From NCBI GenBank assembly GCA_900544905.1, contig UQXF01000071.1, positions 1 to 18,986 on the forward strand: DNA of 18,986 nt. Direction: 5' to 3'. Under the pieces are notes generated by a model. The model was not told where the DNA came from. It saw only the letters and a program-made list of their open reading frames with translations, and did no database searches. The position numbers and the translations under genes were made by a program. The DNA is from an uncultured Clostridium sp. (GTDB lineage Bacteria; Bacillota; Clostridia; Lachnospirales; Lachnospiraceae). Below are positions 6,833 to 14,406 of the stretch, piece by piece (within the stretch, counting starts at the first letter, position 1; the number at the start of each line of letters is the position of its first letter).

Positions 6833-8692
6833 CTACTCTACGGTATCTTCAAAATCTGAAAAAAACACGGTCTGCTCCTTTTCTTCTGCATAATCAGCCT
6901 CTATTCCCAGATAAGGCAGAATATTAGAAAACATTTCCGACATTACCGGAGCTGCTATTGTTCCTCCATAGTATATGCCCACCGGTTCATCAATCAGAAT
7001 AATTCCAATAATCTGCGGATTATTTGCCGGTGCAAATCCAAGAAAAGAAGAAATATATTTTCCATTTCCTCTTGGAAGCTTTTCAGAGGTTGCAGTCTTC
7101 CCGCCAATACGGTAACCCTCCACCTGACCCTTGCTTCCGGAGCCTTCTGCCACAACTGCCTCTAACAGCTCCTTCATGGTATCCGAGGTATCCTTCCGGA
7201 TTGCATTTTCCCTGGTGGCATAGGTAAATTTCTTTGTCTGGTTTCCCTCTTCATCGGTTGCGTAAAGTCCGAAATGAGGCGTCACCAGTGTACCACCGTT
7301 AACCGCCGCACTGGCAGCCCGCAGCAGCTGCAGCGGCGTAATCTGAAAGGACTGCCCAAAGCTCATGGTTGCCAGCTCTACCGCCTTGACATTTTCCTGC
7401 TTGTGCATAATAGAGGAAGCTTCTCCGGGCAAATCCACACCTGTCTTTTCAAACAGTCCGAGTTTTTCATAATTTTTATACATATTGGCAACGCCAACCC
7501 TTGCTCCCACATCCATAAATACTGGATTACAGGAATTCATAATTCCCTCCTTGAAGGTTTCTGTACCGTGTCCTCCCACCTTATGACAGCGGATTCTCCT
7601 GTCCTCCACAATCCGGAAGCCGGGACAGTTAAACGTGTCATCCAGCTTTACCACACCTTCCTCTAAAGCAGCCGTCGCTGTTACCAGCTTGAAGGTAGAG
7701 CCCGGCTCATAGGTATCATTAATGCAGAAATTACGCCACATATTATTCAGCGCATCCTGCTTTTCCTGTTCTGTCATTTCTTTCTTTTCTGTGTCGTCAT
7801 TTTTCTCTTCCTCTTCTTTTATTGTGGTTTCTGTCTGGACATCTTCTTCCGATGTCTTACTATATAAATCTTCTACATTCACTAATGTATAAGGTTCATT
7901 CAAATTATATTCCGGTACATTTACCATTGCATAAATTTCTCCATTTTGGGGATTCATCAGCACAACGGATACCCGTTTTGCCTGCTTTGCCTTCAGCACC
8001 TTTGTTGCCGCCTGTTCTGCATACTTCTGGATATTGACGTCAATGGAGGTATACAGATTATTACCGGCAATGGGCTCAATCCGGCTTTCCGCCTCATTTT
8101 CAATCTCCTGCCCATTGGCATCCGTCAGCGTCAATATACTGCCCGGCGTGCCAGCCAGCACACTTTCATAAGCAACCTCAAGCCCCACAATCCCCTGGTT
8201 ATCAGACCCGGTAAAGCCCAATACCTTGCTTGCCAGTGTATTATAGGGATAATAGCGCTTGTAATCCTCGTCAATCATGACACCGTCTAAATGCAGCTCC
8301 CTTAACCGGTCCGCAACTTCCTTATCCACATTGCTCTTGATTTTTTCCCGGATTGTATTTGCCTGCACCTTTTTCCGGACACTGGCTTCCTCCAGCTCCA
8401 GTATACTGCACAGCGCATCCACCACCTTATCCTCATCTGTCACCTGAGAGTGAATGACCGAAATGGAACAGACCGGCTTATTGCCAGCCAGTTCCACCCC
8501 ATTCCTGTCATAAATAATCCCTCTTTTTGCTTTAATGCTTCTCTCTCTGTCATGAAGTGCCTCTGCCTTTGCCAGATAATATTCCGACCTTGCTATCATC
8601 AGATATCCCAATCTTCCTATTAACAAAAGAAGTGCCAATATTATCAGCAGAGCGACAACAAATATTTTCTTTCTTGTGAATGTTTTTGGCAT
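6833..8692 (-). CDS. Class B penicillin-binding protein (SpoVD/FtsI-like transpeptidase), second of a tandem pair
   Basis: This is a membrane-anchored D,D-transpeptidase that cross-links septal or spore-cortex peptidoglycan. An N-terminal membrane helix (about residues 10-33) is followed by the PBP dimer region (RGIIYDRNGVELA, YYPYNTLASKVLGFTG) and the transpeptidase domain. That domain has the catalytic EPGSTFK motif (Ser332, Lys335), SCN (387-389) and IGGKTATSEK, where KTG is KTA. About 50 acidic residues (roughly 270-318) are inserted before the catalytic motif. There is no PASTA domain. Start: the frame can begin at GTG 8701, but AAGGTG lies six bases before ATG 8692, giving 619 residues. 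SpoVD commonly occupies this place next to mraY in Bacillota, so a SpoVD role is likely. Without the PASTA domain I leave the symbol empty. Confidence 0.9.
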   Translation of the reverse strand: MPKTFTRKKIFVVALLIILALLLLIGRLGYLMIARSEYYLAKAEALHDRERSIKAKRGIIYDRNGVELAGNKPVCSISVIHSQVTDEDKVVDALCSILELEEASVRKKVQANTIREKIKSNVDKEVADRLRELHLDGVMIDEDYKRYYPYNTLASKVLGFTGSDNQGIVGLEVAYESVLAGTPGSILTLTDANGQEIENEAESRIEPIAGNNLYTSIDVNIQKYAEQAATKVLKAKQAKRVSVVLMNPQNGEIYAMVNVPEYNLNEPYTLVNVEDLYSKTSEEDVQTETTIKEEEEKNDDTEKKEMTEQEKQDALNNMWRNFCINDTYEPGSTFKLVTATAALEEGVVKLDDTFNCPGFRIVEDRRIRCHKVGGHGTETFKEGIMNSCNPVFMDVGARVGVANMYKNYEKLGLFEKTGVDLPGEASSIMHKQENVKAVELATMSFGQSFQITPLQLLRAASAAVNGGTLVTPHFGLYATDEEGNQTKKFTYATRENAIRKDTSDTMKELLEAVVAEGSGSKGQVEGYRIGGKTATSEKLPRGNGKYISSFLGFAPANNPQIIGIILIDEPVGIYYGGTIAAPVMSEMFSNILPYLGIEADYAEEKEQTVFFSDFEDTVE

Positions 8693-8761
8693 AAATGGCA
8701 CCTTATCATTCTTTTTATAAAGATATTATGAAAAACAAAAAGATATGCATACATAAAACCC

Positions 8762-8797
8762 AGGCATGGTTTACTTCTCCCAAAGTACCCCATGCCT
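8762..8797 (-). terminator. Hairpin between the two PBP genes, possible weak terminator or attenuator
   Basis: Perfect 8-base arms AGGCATGG (8762-8769) and CCATGCCT (8790-8797) enclose a second short stem (TACTT/AAGTA) separated by a small internal loop. On the minus strand the hairpin is followed by GGGTTTTATG, only four T in a row, so termination would be partial at best. It lies in the 154-base gap between the first PBP stop (8847) and the second PBP start (8692). Apart from this hairpin I see no feature in the gap. Confidence 0.4.
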
Positions 8798-8846
8798 TTA
8801 CAATCCTATAGAACCAGCCACCAGCGGTTCCAATCCATATAGCATT

Positions 8847-10976
8847 TTATTGTGTATTTTCAGTTACAACTTCCTGTGTGCTGCCCTCTTCTGTTGTCTC
8901 CTGTTGTGTGGTTTCCGGCTCTGCAGCTCCTTCACCATTTCCTTCATCATTACCGGCTTCTGTGGTTTCCTGGCTGATTCCCTCCTCCGGAACCGTGCCT
9001 TCATACAGAGGTGTTGCCACCTGGTCGCCCACATCCGGGTCACCCTTGCTCTCCTCTGTCTCTGTCTGATAGATATTCATGTAAGGAAGCAGTTCCTCAA
9101 AAATACTCTGGGCAATAATTGTACCAAGACCAGAGCTTGACTGGTCATCCACATTCGGCTCATCCACAGTGACATACACCACTACCTGTGGATTTTCAAC
9201 CGGTGCAAAACCGATAAAAGATAACAGATATTTACCCTGGTTGCGCGGAATTTTTTCCGCCGTACCGGTTTTACCACCTATGGTATATCCCTCCACCTTT
9301 GCCTTCTGGGCGGTACCGGAATCTACTACCTTAAACAACGCCTGCCGCATAAACTCCGATGTCTCTGAAGATATGGTCTTTCTCAGAACCGTCGGCTCTA
9401 TATTATTAATAATTCCTCCGTTTTCATCTACAATCTGTTTTACCATATGCGGTTCATAATAATCCCCGCCATTGATAACCGAACAGAATGCTGTTCCAAT
9501 CTGAATCATCGTAACGGTAAGTCCCTGTCCAAAGGACGAGGTTGCAAGCTCCACCGGGTTCAGTCCTTCCTCATCATAAACAGCTCCGGAAGCCTCCCCT
9601 GCAAGGTCTATGCTGGTTGTTTTTCCAAAGCCAAACACATCCTGATATTTGGCAAAAACCCCTCTCTGCTCCTTCTGGGCAATCTCCATCAGCGCCACGT
9701 TACAGGACTGCATCAATGCCTGTTCCACCGTCACCTGTCCATGTCCGCTGTGATTGTGGCAGTTGATTTTATAATCCTCTACAGTCAGATTACCTCCGCA
9801 AAAGTAGGAATCCTTTTCCGAAATTATGCTGTCCTCTAAGGCACCTGAAATTGTAAACGTCTTATAAGTGGAGCCCGGCTCAAAATTATCTGATATAATG
9901 TAATTACGCCATGCCTTATTCAGACACAGCAGCCGGAAATCATCTGTAAGGCTACTGACCTTTTGTTCCGCTGATATACTCCGGTCTTCCAGCACCGCCT
10001 TTAACGCAGCATCTTCATCAGACAATTTGTCTTCCTCGTCCTCCTCAAAGAAATCCTGTACCGATGCATCCCCCAGCAGATAATCAATATTTTTTTCCTC
10101 AAACAAATATTGTATTGCACTGTCCTCATAGGGATTATTCAAGTCATAGCTGTTTGAATTTGCCATTGCCAGTACTTCCCCGGAGTTGGGGTCCATCACC
10201 AGGGCAGATACATTTTTTGCCCCTGTTTCCTTCATAAATTGAGATATCTTTTTCTCTACAATGGTCTGTGCATTGGCATCAATTGTAGACACCACATTAT
10301 ATCCGTTTACCGGCTCCTTTGTAGTTCTCTCTAAATTCATGTCCTCTGTGAGATACCCATATTCTCTTCCGTTTATTCCGTTTAACTCCTCACTGTAATA
10401 GCCTTCAATTCCACCCTGTCCCACATTGCCGCTGACAGTAAATCCCAGTGCATGACACGCCAGGGAGCCATAGGGATAATACCGTTCATATTCGTCCTCA
10501 AACCAGACGCCCTTTACATTTTTTGCCTCACCGGTGGTTAAAAATTCATTAAAAGGAGACACCTGGTCATAGGTCAGCTTATCCTTTATTTTTTTGTATA
10601 AGGAGGTCTTGTCCTCCAGCGCTTTATTAATCTCTTCCTCTGTGAGCTCAAAATATTTGGTAAGCGCCTTCACCGTTGCCGTCTTCACCTCGTCGCTTTG
10701 CAACACATTTTTCGGCTCCAGAATCAGATTATACACTTTTTCACTGGTTGCGAGCTGCGTTCCGTTGCGGTCTAAAATATCGCCTCTCCGGTAAGGAATT
10801 TCAATGCTGTCATAGCTTTGCTGTGCCAGCACTGTTTTTTCATATCTTTTTCCATCCTTCGCATTGATATAAATCAGTCTTCCTATTAAGAACAGAAAAA
10901 CCAACGTAAGCAAAATTACGATTACAAATAATTTCGTCTGCATTCTTGCAAGAAAACGCTTTCTCTTCTTTGCCAT
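8847..10976 (-). CDS. Class B penicillin-binding protein (FtsI/PBP2-like division transpeptidase), first of a tandem pair
   Basis: Probably the septal transpeptidase working with FtsW. The 709-residue product has a basic start (AKKRKRF), a membrane helix (about residues 15-38), the PBP dimer region (RRGDILDRNGTQLA) and a transpeptidase domain. Catalytic motifs are EPGSTYK (Ser369, Lys372), SCN (424-426) and a normal IGGKTGTAEK (569-571). An acidic insertion of about 65 residues (roughly 285-350) precedes the catalytic motif. After the domain there is an extracellular tail of about 70 residues rich in Glu and Thr (from about 640), low in complexity and without PASTA repeats. Start: ATG 10976 with AGGTG at good spacing is preferred over ATG 11009, whose purine run abuts the codon. 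It begins 16 bases after the ftsL stop. FtsI/Pbp2B is the likely role, from order and domains. Confidence 0.9.
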   Translation of the reverse strand: MAKKRKRFLARMQTKLFVIVILLTLVFLFLIGRLIYINAKDGKRYEKTVLAQQSYDSIEIPYRRGDILDRNGTQLATSEKVYNLILEPKNVLQSDEVKTATVKALTKYFELTEEEINKALEDKTSLYKKIKDKLTYDQVSPFNEFLTTGEAKNVKGVWFEDEYERYYPYGSLACHALGFTVSGNVGQGGIEGYYSEELNGINGREYGYLTEDMNLERTTKEPVNGYNVVSTIDANAQTIVEKKISQFMKETGAKNVSALVMDPNSGEVLAMANSNSYDLNNPYEDSAIQYLFEEKNIDYLLGDASVQDFFEEDEEDKLSDEDAALKAVLEDRSISAEQKVSSLTDDFRLLCLNKAWRNYIISDNFEPGSTYKTFTISGALEDSIISEKDSYFCGGNLTVEDYKINCHNHSGHGQVTVEQALMQSCNVALMEIAQKEQRGVFAKYQDVFGFGKTTSIDLAGEASGAVYDEEGLNPVELATSSFGQGLTVTMIQIGTAFCSVINGGDYYEPHMVKQIVDENGGIINNIEPTVLRKTISSETSEFMRQALFKVVDSGTAQKAKVEGYTIGGKTGTAEKIPRNQGKYLLSFIGFAPVENPQVVVYVTVDEPNVDDQSSSGLGTIIAQSIFEELLPYMNIYQTETEESKGDPDVGDQVATPLYEGTVPEEGISQETTEAGNDEGNGEGAAEPETTQQETTEEGSTQEVVTENTQ

Positions 10977-10992
10977 ATTATCACACCTAATC

Positions 10993-11469
10993 TTATTTAG
11001 ACGGTACATCCTTAAACTGCTTTACATAGTCCGGATTACTTGCCTCATAAGAAACAACCTGTCCCGTTTTTGGATATACCATACCCAGCTCATTTGTAGC
11101 TACATCATATATTTCAGGTAAATCAACTGAACTTTCCAATCTTTTATTTGTCTCATCATTTGTATCAGTCAGTTCATTTAAATTACTTTCCAATGCTGCA
11201 ATCTGTCTCCTCTGCTCTGTAATGTCTGCCTGTATTGTCAGCATATTTACACAGGATACAAATAAAAATACTGTTGCAACTGTCAGTGCTATTGTATATT
11301 TTAAATCAAATGCTCTTGCACGATTTCTGTTTCTATTGATTTTTTCATTGACCTTACGCTCTTCCGGCTCCGGCCGATTAATTCTTTCAGGTACTGCATT
11401 CAGCTTTCTTGCTGTATTACCTTCGATGTAATATTCTCTTTCATCATACCTTGAATTCAATATTCTCAT
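10993..11469 (-). CDS. ftsL: Cell division protein FtsL
   Basis: FtsL is a bitopic divisome protein that forms a coiled-coil complex with DivIC and FtsQ/DivIB and activates the FtsW-PBP pair. The 158-residue product has a long charged cytoplasmic region (1-54, with the basic NRNRARAFDLKY just before the membrane) and one membrane helix (about 56-77). A coiled coil follows (about 79-112, ITEQRRQIAALESNLNEL). The typical FtsL ending is DLPEIYDVATNELGMVYPKTGQVV. The start is uncertain: ATG 11469 is only one or two bases after AGAGGGG. TTG 11460 (three codons in) has about ten bases of spacing and could be the real start. Sequence conservation is low in this family; topology and position between rsmH and the PBP make the call. 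Confidence 0.88.
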   Translation of the reverse strand: MRILNSRYDEREYYIEGNTARKLNAVPERINRPEPEERKVNEKINRNRNRARAFDLKYTIALTVATVFLFVSCVNMLTIQADITEQRRQIAALESNLNELTDTNDETNKRLESSVDLPEIYDVATNELGMVYPKTGQVVSYEASNPDYVKQFKDVPSK

Positions 11470-11546
11470 TCCCCTCTTCTAAATACGTTCATCATTTGTG
11501 ATATCCCGCATTTTTCTTCTATTGTTCTTTATTTACTTAACACCAA

Positions 11547-12488
11547 TTAAGCCTTCTCAAAAATACGCAGCTTTGCACTTTTGCTTCTTCTGTTCTCTTC
11601 TAACTCTTCCTCTGACGGTAAGATGGGTTTCCTGGTTATGACCTTCCCCCTGGAAACCTTTCCACATACACATTTAGGAAAGTCGGGAGGGCATGTACAA
11701 GGATTCTCGTTTGTTCTAAAAATCCTCTTTACAATCCGGTCTTCTAATGAGTGGAACGTAATGATGCATATTCGGCCCCTTGGGTTTAACAGCTCTATCA
11801 TTTGGTCGATGGATTGTTCCAGAATGGTCAGTTCCTGGTTTAATTCAATCCTGATAGCCTGAAAGGTTCTCTTCGAAGGGTGCCCTCCTGCAGACCTAGC
11901 TCTAATTGGTATAGCAGCCTTTATAATGTCATTGAGCTCAAATGTTGTCTCAATGACTTTTTCCTTTCGCGCCTGACATATATGTCTGGCAATGCTTCTG
12001 GCAAATTTTTCTTCGCCATATTCCCTGATTACCCTGAAAAGCTCCGCTTCCGGATAATCATTTACTATATCCTTAGCAGTCATTTCCTGCCTCTGGTCCA
12101 TTCTCATATCGAGAGGTGCATCCTCTCTGTATGTAAAACCCCTATCCGGTGTATCTAACTGATAGGAGGATACCCCCAGGTCAAGAACGATACCATCAAC
12201 ACCGTCAATGTCCAGTTCCTTTAAAACCTGAGGGGTTTTTTGATAATTGCTTCTTACAATGTCAATTTTTATTTTATCTTGATATGGTAATAGCCGGATG
12301 CCTGCTGCCTCAATGGCAGCTGCATCCTGATCTATTCCTATGAACCTGCCTTTACCGGATAAACGCTCACACACATGAAATGCATGTCCTCCACCACCCA
12401 GGGTTCCGTCCACATAAGTTCCATCTTCTCTGATGTTAAGACCCTCTATGGTTTCCTCCAGTAACACTGACTTATGTGAAAATTCCAA
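11547..12488 (-). CDS. rsmH: 16S rRNA (cytosine(1402)-N(4))-methyltransferase RsmH
   Basis: RsmH (MraW) uses S-adenosylmethionine to methylate N4 of C1402 in the 16S rRNA P site. The 313-residue product opens with FSHKSVLLEETIEGL and has the SAM-binding motif VDGTLGGGGHAFHV (about residues 26-39). It continues with DGIVLDLGVSSYQLD, DRGFTYREDAPLDMRMD, GHPSKRTFQAIRIELN and ITFHSLEDRIVK, all strong family signatures. A cysteine cluster CTCPPDFPKCVCGK lies near the C-terminus. The start codon is TTG (12486-12488) with AGGAGG eight bases upstream. No ATG is available near the conserved N-terminus, so the TTG start is well supported. It follows the mraZ stop by 11 bases, with its ribosome binding site in the gap. 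Confidence 0.97.
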   Translation of the reverse strand: MEFSHKSVLLEETIEGLNIREDGTYVDGTLGGGGHAFHVCERLSGKGRFIGIDQDAAAIEAAGIRLLPYQDKIKIDIVRSNYQKTPQVLKELDIDGVDGIVLDLGVSSYQLDTPDRGFTYREDAPLDMRMDQRQEMTAKDIVNDYPEAELFRVIREYGEEKFARSIARHICQARKEKVIETTFELNDIIKAAIPIRARSAGGHPSKRTFQAIRIELNQELTILEQSIDQMIELLNPRGRICIITFHSLEDRIVKRIFRTNENPCTCPPDFPKCVCGKVSRGKVITRKPILPSEEELEENRRSKSAKLRIFEKA

Positions 12489-12499
12489 CGTCTATCCTC

Positions 12500-12946
12500 C
12501 TAAATCATAATGCCTAAATCTTCGATTCCCTGAGCCAATTCATTGAAATCGATGTCGTCAATATTGTTTTTCTCTTCCCATTTTTCTTTGCTCCAGATTT
12601 CAGCACGCTCGCCGACACCAACCACAGTCACATCCTTGGTAATACCGGCAAACTCTCTCAAATTAGCCGGCAGAAGGATTCTTCCCTGATTGTCAACCTC
12701 GCAATCCGCAGCACCTGCCTGGAAAAATCTTTTGAACTTTCTTGAGTTCTCATTGGTCATTGGAAGCTGCCTTAATTTGCCCTCAAAAATCTCCCATTCA
12801 TCATTGGGATAAGCAAACAGACATCCGTCCATTCCCCTTGTTACAACGAAGGATAAGCCTAACTGCTCTCTCAGCTTTGAAGGTACAATCATTCTTCCCT
12901 TGGAATCAACAGAATGGTTATATTCACCTTTTAATCCCTTGGACAT
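12500..12946 (-). CDS. mraZ: Transcriptional regulator MraZ
   Basis: MraZ is the first gene of dcw clusters and represses its own operon by binding repeated GTGG-type boxes in its promoter; it may also sit on nucleoids. The 148-residue product contains two AbrB/SpoVT-like halves, each with the conserved D-x-x-G-R signature: EYNHSVDSKGRMIVPSKLREQLG near the N-terminus and CEVDNQGRILLPANLREFAGI in the second half. The open frame extends upstream to 13018, but the MraZ fold begins at MSKGLKGEYN. ATG 12946 follows GGAAGGTGA at good spacing, so I start there. That gives the usual family length. Five matching operator boxes lie about 70-110 bases upstream. Confidence 0.96.
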   Translation of the reverse strand: MSKGLKGEYNHSVDSKGRMIVPSKLREQLGLSFVVTRGMDGCLFAYPNDEWEIFEGKLRQLPMTNENSRKFKRFFQAGAADCEVDNQGRILLPANLREFAGITKDVTVVGVGERAEIWSKEKWEEKNNIDDIDFNELAQGIEDLGIMI

Positions 12947-13011
12947 GGCTGTCACCTTCCCTTCTTCTATCCTTCGTCCGCAGCCATCGTGGTTTCCGTT
13001 CTGTGATAAAT

Positions 13012-13058
13012 CCACCACAATTTACCACCGTCTACCACAATTCACCACTTACAACCAC
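13012..13058 (-). promoter_or_regulatory. Five-box MraZ operator (direct repeats, 10-bp period)
   Basis: ACCAC occurs on the plus strand at 13014, 13024, 13034, 13044 and 13054, exactly every 10 bases. On the minus strand this reads GTGGTNNNNN five times. An imperfect sixth copy (ACCCC) lies at 13065, one base out of phase. A 10-base period puts every box on the same helix face. The array covers the transcription start predicted from the promoter at 13060-13088. Repeated GTGG/TGGG boxes are the known MraZ binding site, usually with about three or four copies, so autorepression of the dcw operon is the natural reading. The repeats are seen directly; binding is inferred. Confidence 0.85.
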
Positions 13059-13059
13059 T

Positions 13060-13088
13060 ATTGTACCCCATCGGGTTACATAATGCAA
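13060..13088 (-). promoter_or_regulatory. Predicted sigma-A promoter of the mraZ-dcw operon (proximal)
   Basis: The minus strand has TTGCAT (13083-13088), a 17-base spacer and TACAAT (13060-13065). The -10 is a five of six match; the -35 is weaker. The start would be near 13053, inside the MraZ boxes, so bound MraZ would block polymerase. The leader to mraZ is about 105 bases. Confidence 0.55.
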
Positions 13089-13091
13089 TAA

Positions 13092-13376
13092 AAGATTTGC
13101 CCTTATTTTATTGTGAAATTGGCTAAAGTTTTTCTTCATTTTTTGTGCACTTTGTATATAATTTGTCCTGTTTTTATACCTATTTTTTCAAAAATACACA
13201 ATATCTTGTGCGTCCTTATTTTCAATTCCGGATATTTTGTGTTTTCTCTTTATACAGGTATTTTTCACCCACTTTTCATTTCCTGACAGTGGGAGAAAGT
13301 GGAGGAATCCCCCACTTTGTCACCATGCAAAACTCAAAAATGGTTCACCGGACCTTTTTCTTATATACATGGCAAC
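13092..13376. other. Rest of the mraZ-lgt intergenic region: second promoter candidate and an inverted repeat
   Basis: No gene is visible in this AT-rich stretch. A second minus-strand promoter candidate is TTGTGT (13196-13201), a 17-base spacer and TATAAA (13173-13178). An inverted repeat AAAGTGG/CCACTTT (13296-13318) forms, as minus-strand RNA, a ten-pair stem with one G-U pair and a three-base loop, but no U tract follows. Two plus-strand GTGG motifs at 13289 and 13299, again 10 bp apart, overlap it. A further CCAC is at 13269. These resemble MraZ boxes but face the other way. Confidence 0.4.
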
Positions 13377-13415
13377 AAAAAAACCACAGGATTTAAGCTT
13401 GTTAAAATCCTGTGG
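13377..13415 (-). terminator. Strong intrinsic terminator of the ychF-lgt unit
   Basis: Perfect 11-base arms CCACAGGATTT (13384-13394) and AAATCCTGTGG (13405-13415) enclose a 10-base loop. On the minus strand the stem is followed directly by seven T (plus-strand A run 13377-13383). It lies 50 bases after the lgt stop and separates that unit from the mraZ promoter. Confidence 0.9.
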
Positions 13416-13465
13416 CTTTCACCATTGTTTATTCAATTTTACCGGTGTCCATTTACCATGGGAAA

Positions 13466-14392
13466 CTATTCCACATGTTCTTCCCCACCGGCTTTACTCA
13501 GCTGCATACGCTTGTAAATAATATAAACAGACGCCCCTACTACACAAAATGCTGCCAGAAGCTGGGACACCTTAAAGTCCATTCCCGGAACCATAAGAGA
13601 GTCTGTACGGAGCCCCTCTATCCATACCCTGCCAAGACCATATCCCCAGATATACATGGCGAACATTTCGCCGTCAAACTTTTTATGCCTTCTATATAGA
13701 AAGATTATAAGCAGTACCCCCAGATTCCATAGAGACTCATATAAAAAGGTAGGATGCACCTGAATAAATTCCTTTCCGTTAATCGTCAATACATTGTCTA
13801 TCATTTCCTGGGTGATAATTCCGTTATTTACCGTACTCAGCAAAAAATTCTTACTTCCAAACCACTCTACCGGAATTGCCATGGCAAACAGAGAATCTGT
13901 GTAACCACCAAATGCTTCCCTGTTAAAGAAATTTCCCCATCTTCCAAGGATTTGTCCCACCAGAAGTCCCATGGAACAGGTATCCAGCATCAGCATTATA
14001 CTGACCTTCCGCTTTTTTGCAAAAATGATAAGCGTGATAATTCCCGCTATGACCCCGCCATATATGGCAAGCCCACCTCCCCGGATATTAATCATTCCGA
14101 GAATCGTATCCTTGAGAGACTGCCCCTCCTTAATATAATCATCGAGGCTGAAGAGAATATAATAAATTCTCGCTCCCAATATTGCCGGAATCACCAGCCA
14201 GAGCATATAATCCAGATACAACTCAGGATTCTGCCCGGTCCGTTTTGCCTCTTTGGCAATTAACAGATAGCCAAGAATAAACCCAAAGGCAATGATAACT
14301 CCATAAAAACGTATTTCAAAGCCTCCAATAGAAAAGCCGTCCGCCACATTTTTAAGTACAATTCCTAAATTGGGAAACCGTATTTCATACAT
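13466..14392 (-). CDS. lgt: Prolipoprotein diacylglyceryl transferase
   Basis: Lgt moves a diacylglyceryl group from phosphatidylglycerol to the lipobox cysteine of prelipoproteins in the membrane. The 308-residue product has about seven hydrophobic segments. Conserved features are RFYGVIIAFGFILGYLLIAK near the start, IRGGGLAIYGGVIAG (about 103-117, with the key RGG/YGG), and the signature GRWGNFFNREAFGG (about 150-163). HPTFLYESLWN and a C-terminal GYGLGRVWIEGLRTDSL follow. The ATG at 14392 follows AGGAGG and lies 14 bases after the ychF stop, so the two are one operon. The short C-terminal tail after the last helix is charged. Identification is secure. Confidence 0.96.
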   Translation of the reverse strand: MYEIRFPNLGIVLKNVADGFSIGGFEIRFYGVIIAFGFILGYLLIAKEAKRTGQNPELYLDYMLWLVIPAILGARIYYILFSLDDYIKEGQSLKDTILGMINIRGGGLAIYGGVIAGIITLIIFAKKRKVSIMLMLDTCSMGLLVGQILGRWGNFFNREAFGGYTDSLFAMAIPVEWFGSKNFLLSTVNNGIITQEMIDNVLTINGKEFIQVHPTFLYESLWNLGVLLIIFLYRRHKKFDGEMFAMYIWGYGLGRVWIEGLRTDSLMVPGMDFKVSQLLAAFCVVGASVYIIYKRMQLSKAGGEEHVE

Positions 14393-14406
14393 AAAAAGCC
14401 TCCTAC

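Noticed and set aside
8693..8701. GTG at 8701 as the start of the second PBP
   Set aside because: No ribosome binding site precedes it, and the bases around this GTG (AAGGTG) are themselves the ribosome binding site for the ATG at 8692.
13145..13521. Several overlapping plus-strand open frames of 70-95 codons between mraZ and lgt
   Set aside because: They lie in a promoter and terminator region, lack a ribosome binding site at proper spacing, show no domain-like composition, and run through the terminator hairpin.
13754..14263. Plus-strand open frame of 169 codons
   Set aside because: It is exactly antisense to lgt, whose family motifs are unmistakable.
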